Source: an uncultured Mollicutes bacterium
Lineage (GTDB): Bacteria; Bacillota_I; Bacilli_A; RFN20; CAG-288
Assembly (NCBI GenBank): GCA_900549915.1
Contig: URQF01000060.1
Span: 1 to 8,117, forward strand
Length of the DNA: 8,117 nucleotides
Reading direction: 5' to 3'
The position numbers and the translations under genes were made by a program. Under the pieces are notes generated by a model. It was not told the DNA's origin and searched no databases. It saw nothing but the letters and a program-made list of their open reading frames with translations. Below, piece after piece: positions 5,385 to 8,117 of this stretch (position 1 is the stretch's first letter; every line of letters begins with the position of its first letter).

Positions 5385-7968
5385 CAAAAAAACTGTCACT
5401 TATAATGAAGAAATCATACCTTCTGGTATTAGTCAGGTTTTAATTGGCGCATTCAACCGATATGCAAAGGAAGTCATTACGGATCGTGCTATTCCGGATG
5501 CTCGTGATGGCTTAAAACCAGTCCAACGTCGTATTCTTTTTGGAAGGTATGCAAAAGGTGAAATCTCTACGAAACCGACGACAAAGTGCGCTACGATCGC
5601 CGGTGATGTCATGGGTCATTATCATCCGCATGGTGATTCGTCTATTTATGACGCGCTCGTTCATCTTAGTCAGCCTTGGAAGAGGGAAGCTCCCTTAGTT
5701 GATTTCCAAGGTAATAACGGCTCTATTGATAACGATCCTGCCGCAGCAAGCCGTTATACGGAAGCCCGTCTTTCTGCTTTAAGCGACTTCAGGACAAGGG
5801 ATATCGACAAAAATACAGTTCGAAGGGTCCCGACATTTGATGATAAATCGTTAGAACCGACAGTTCTTCCTGCACGTTTCCCGAACCTGCTTGTGAATGG
5901 TACCAGTGGTATCGCAGTCGGATCTGCCACCTATATTCCTCCCCATAGTCTTGGTGAAGTCGTGGATGCCTGCATCTATCGTATTAAACATAAGCGTGCT
6001 ACTCTGGATGAATTAAGGCAGTACATTAAAGGTCCTGATTTTCCGACCGGTGGTATCTTAGATGATCAAGAAGCAATTCATCGTCTCTATGAGACGGGAA
6101 AAGGCTCTTTGTATTTATATGCTAAGTGCCATATTGATGAAGGTGAAAATTCTATCGTCATCACGGAAATACCTTATGATGTCGTGAAAATCGATTTTGT
6201 CGCTGCTTTGACGAAACGGAAAGACACGGATCACCTTGACAACATTGATGAAATCGTTGATGAATCTGCAAAGGATGACGTTAAGATTGTCATAAAGATA
6301 AAGAAGGGTGCAAATCCGAGCGATATTCTCAATTACCTGGAAAGCAAAGGTGCTCTTCGCAATACGATTGCTTGCAACTTCCTTGCTATTGATAAAGGAC
6401 ATCCAAAATGCAGGTCTCTGAGGGAACTTGTAGATAGCTTTATTTCTCATCAGAGAGAGGTATCTACTCGTGCTTATCAATACGATTTGCAATCTGCGAA
6501 AGATCGCTTGGAGATTGTAGAAGGCTATAGGAAAGCCTATTCAATCCTCAACGAAGTCATTGAGAAAATCAAAAAATGCTCTGGTAAGGAAGGTGTTAAA
6601 AAGAGGCTTGAATCCGATTATGGTTTCACTCCTCGTCAGTCCGAAGCCATTGCTAGGATGCCTTTGTATCGTTTGAGTAATACGGATATCAGGGCTTTGA
6701 AGAAAGAGCAGGACGAACTTAACAATCAAATTGAGGAATATAACGGAATCCTTTCGGATCCGTCGAAACTCGATAACACGATTGTGAAGACACTTAGTGA
6801 GATCCGTAAGACTTTTGCTATTGCTCGAAAGACTCAGATTCTTGATGAAAAACAGGTCTTTACTTCGATTGATCCAACCAAACTGATTGCCAAAGAAACA
6901 GTCTATGTTTCTCTTACCGAGGATGGTTACGCTAAGCGTACGAATGAGAAATCCTACCTTGCCACAGTTAAGACGATAACGGATGATCCGCTATTCCTTC
7001 CAAAGAGGAAACCAGGTGACCGGCTTGTCTTTGATGCTAAAGCCGATACTCATGAGAGCATTCTCTTCTTTACTAGTCTTGGAAACTATGGAAGGCTTCC
7101 AATCCATCTTCTTCCAGAAGGAAAATGGAAAGAGGAAGGAAAACATTTGAATAATCTTGTAACAAGGAAAGCGAATGAGAAGATTGTAAAAGCGTTCCTT
7201 GTAGACGAATTCAAAAAAGGACTTAATGTCCTTAGGTTGACTAAGAGGAATAAGATTAAAAGAACCGCTCTTGTTGATTTTGAACAGGATGGATTAACGA
7301 AGCATCTGCTGCGTGCCTGCAAAATGCTGAATAAAGACGATGAACTTGTCGATGTTGAAATTTCTACAGGCAACTCGGATGTTGTCGTTGTCGATGTTCT
7401 TGGACATGCTTCTCGATTCAATGAAGGCGATGTACCGCTTGTCTCTACAGCTGCTAGGGGTGTAAAGGCGATTGCTTCCTCTATCGAACAGGTTCCTCTT
7501 TTGACAATGGTTACTCTCTCTAGCAAAGAGGTCACATTGCTTCTTGCTGTGAGCAAAAAGAAAGCTGCACGTCTTATTAACTCTGCCAAGATACCTACCA
7601 CCGAACGTCTTGGTGCCAAAGTGAATTTAATCAAAGTCTTAAAGAAGAATCCTTATGAGCTTGTTTCGGTCAGGAAAGCGGAACGTATCCGTGGTCAAGT
7701 CAGTTATGCTTCGCTTGTGACTCCGGAAAGCAACACTGCTATGGACCTCGCTAACCTCCAGCCGATTGATTTGAATTCTGAAAGGCGGGAAAACGTTCCG
7801 AATCTTGGAAAGACACTGATTAGGGGTGTTAATGATTTCGGTTCTACCATCGGCCCAGATTCTCTGGTCGAGACTCCTCGTCCAGCAAAAGCGGTTACTA
7901 TTCAGGCAAAAGCGGATGATGGAGAAACACAATTGTCTCTCTTCGACTTGTTTGAAAAGACGAAATAA
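5374..7968 (+). CDS. parC: DNA topoisomerase IV subunit A
   Basis: ParC is the DNA cleavage subunit of topoisomerase IV, acting as a ParC2ParE2 complex. The winged-helix/tower part (about 30-350) has RAIPDARDGLKPVQRRIL, GHYHPHGDSSIYDALV and the cleavage motif SRYTEARLS with catalytic Y128. A coiled coil with its globular tip follows (about 360-480). The C-terminal beta-pinwheel (about 500-830) has degenerate blades such as SLTEDGYAKRT, TSLGNYGRLP and LTKRNKIKR, and no QRRGGKG gyrase box, which separates it from GyrA. The quinolone-determining positions read S89 and D93, the susceptible-type pair seen in Streptococcus ParC. At 864 residues it is longer than the usual 800-820. The extra length is a low-complexity tail ending in QLSLF (853-857) plus DLFEKTK, which resembles a sliding-clamp-binding peptide. 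It is translated from its own AAGGAGG within parE. No terminator is seen after its stop. Confidence 0.96.
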   Translation: MKSNKKTVTYNEEIIPSGISQVLIGAFNRYAKEVITDRAIPDARDGLKPVQRRILFGRYAKGEISTKPTTKCATIAGDVMGHYHPHGDSSIYDALVHLSQPWKREAPLVDFQGNNGSIDNDPAAASRYTEARLSALSDFRTRDIDKNTVRRVPTFDDKSLEPTVLPARFPNLLVNGTSGIAVGSATYIPPHSLGEVVDACIYRIKHKRATLDELRQYIKGPDFPTGGILDDQEAIHRLYETGKGSLYLYAKCHIDEGENSIVITEIPYDVVKIDFVAALTKRKDTDHLDNIDEIVDESAKDDVKIVIKIKKGANPSDILNYLESKGALRNTIACNFLAIDKGHPKCRSLRELVDSFISHQREVSTRAYQYDLQSAKDRLEIVEGYRKAYSILNEVIEKIKKCSGKEGVKKRLESDYGFTPRQSEAIARMPLYRLSNTDIRALKKEQDELNNQIEEYNGILSDPSKLDNTIVKTLSEIRKTFAIARKTQILDEKQVFTSIDPTKLIAKETVYVSLTEDGYAKRTNEKSYLATVKTITDDPLFLPKRKPGDRLVFDAKADTHESILFFTSLGNYGRLPIHLLPEGKWKEEGKHLNNLVTRKANEKIVKAFLVDEFKKGLNVLRLTKRNKIKRTALVDFEQDGLTKHLLRACKMLNKDDELVDVEISTGNSDVVVVDVLGHASRFNEGDVPLVSTAARGVKAIASSIEQVPLLTMVTLSSKEVTLLLAVSKKKAARLINSAKIPTTERLGAKVNLIKVLKKNPYELVSVRKAERIRGQVSYASLVTPESNTAMDLANLQPIDLNSERRENVPNLGKTLIRGVNDFGSTIGPDSLVETPRPAKAVTIQAKADDGETQLSLFDLFEKTK

Positions 7969-7978
7969 CCTTCTTTGC

Positions 7979-7987
7979 TGATATAAT
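7979..7987 (+). promoter_or_regulatory. Extended -10 promoter before the last gene
   Basis: TGATATAAT (7979-7987) is an extended -10: a TG dinucleotide, one base, then perfect TATAAT. The -35 position falls in the end of parC and is poor (GACGAA), which an extended -10 can offset. Start near 7994 gives a leader of about 40 nt. Confidence 0.55.
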
Positions 7988-8032
7988 AGTAGTAAGCATT
8001 ATTTTCATCGTAATAAGAAAGGAGTGAAAACT

Positions 8033-8117
8033 ATGTTCGGAAAACAGAAAACTAACCATGGATTAACTGCTGAAATTCGGATTAAGCGATGCTATGGATG
8101 TGCTGCTAGTCTTCAGT
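8033..8117 (+). CDS. N-terminus of a zinc-finger protein, possibly ribosome-biogenesis GTPase YqeH (partial)
   Basis: The frame opens with ATG at 8033, 8 nt after AAAGGAG (8018-8024), and runs to the window edge without a stop, giving 28 residues. It is MFGKQKTNHGLTAEIRIK followed by RCYGCAASLQ. The single C-x2-C followed by A-S-L-Q resembles the start of the treble-clef zinc finger of YqeH, a circularly permuted GTPase needed for 30S subunit assembly, where a CxGCG-x-x-x-Q segment opens the protein. Other zinc-ribbon proteins could begin this way, and neither the second cysteine pair nor the G motifs are in the window, so the name is tentative. The gene has its own extended -10 promoter but might also receive read-through from parC. 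Confidence 0.55.
   Translation, partial: MFGKQKTNHGLTAEIRIKRCYGCAASLQ

Noticed and set aside
5632..5652. Quinolone-resistance change in ParC
   Set aside because: The region reads HPHGD-S89-S-I-Y-D93, the susceptible-type Ser/Asp pair known from streptococci, not a resistance substitution.
6115..6492. 125-codon minus-strand frame inside parC
   Set aside because: Shadow of the ParC tower/coiled-coil coding sequence; no start signals or known motif.
7086..7634. Long open frame (182 codons) on the minus strand inside parC
   Set aside because: It lies fully opposite well-conserved parC sequence, has no ribosome binding site or recognisable domain, and its composition (Ser/Thr/Leu/Phe-rich) is what the complement of a charged coding strand gives.
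46..7968. Use of genetic code 4 (TGA as Trp), as in many Mollicutes
   Set aside because: No TGA stop is used by the eight genes (five TAA, three TAG), which raised the question. However, all tryptophans at conserved positions are TGG and no frame needs TGA read-through to reach normal length.

Overview
The window looks like chromosomal DNA from a moderately AT-rich, Gram-positive-type bacterium (Bacillota). It probably belongs to the Erysipelotrichia/Mollicutes-like side of the Bacilli. The evidence is a zinc-type ribosomal protein L33, a YneF/UPF0154 membrane protein, PlsY facing away from parE-parC (an arrangement familiar from Bacillus and Staphylococcus), strong AGGAGG-type ribosome binding sites and sigma-A-like promoters. 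All complete genes read cleanly with the standard bacterial code: tryptophan is TGG, and stops are TAA or TAG.

Layout. (1) 46-1205, minus strand: an AbiEi/DUF6088-like winged-helix protein, apparently without a toxin partner, followed at once by an ispG gene cut off at about half length. This block has its own leaderless-type promoter and a different arginine codon profile from the rest of the window, so it looks acquired or decaying. (2) 1383-2403, plus strand: a compact operon rpmG - efp - yneF ending in a hairpin terminator. The EF-P lacks the usual Pro-Gly-Lys-Gly tip of its functional loop. (3) 2404-2500: two back-to-back terminators separate this operon from the convergent plsY. (4) 2501-3223, minus strand: plsY, a membrane acyltransferase of phospholipid synthesis. 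(5) 3224-3449: a divergent control region with a good plsY promoter, TCGGT-containing repeats and two hairpins in the parE leader, one of which covers the parE ribosome binding site. (6) 3450-7968, plus strand: parE and parC, overlapping by 11 nt, encoding topoisomerase IV. The ParC C-terminus carries a sliding-clamp-binding-like QLSLF peptide. (7) 8033 to the right edge: the start of a zinc-finger protein, possibly the ribosome-biogenesis GTPase YqeH.

Most of the window is housekeeping: translation (L33, EF-P, perhaps YqeH), membrane lipid synthesis (PlsY) and chromosome decatenation (ParE/ParC). I see no mobile element, CRISPR array, tRNA or rRNA. No complete new multi-gene system is visible. 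The points most worth a second look are the altered EF-P loop, the ParC clamp-like tail, the parE leader structure, the truncated ispG/AbiEi block and the strong AGG-over-AGA arginine bias of the core genes.
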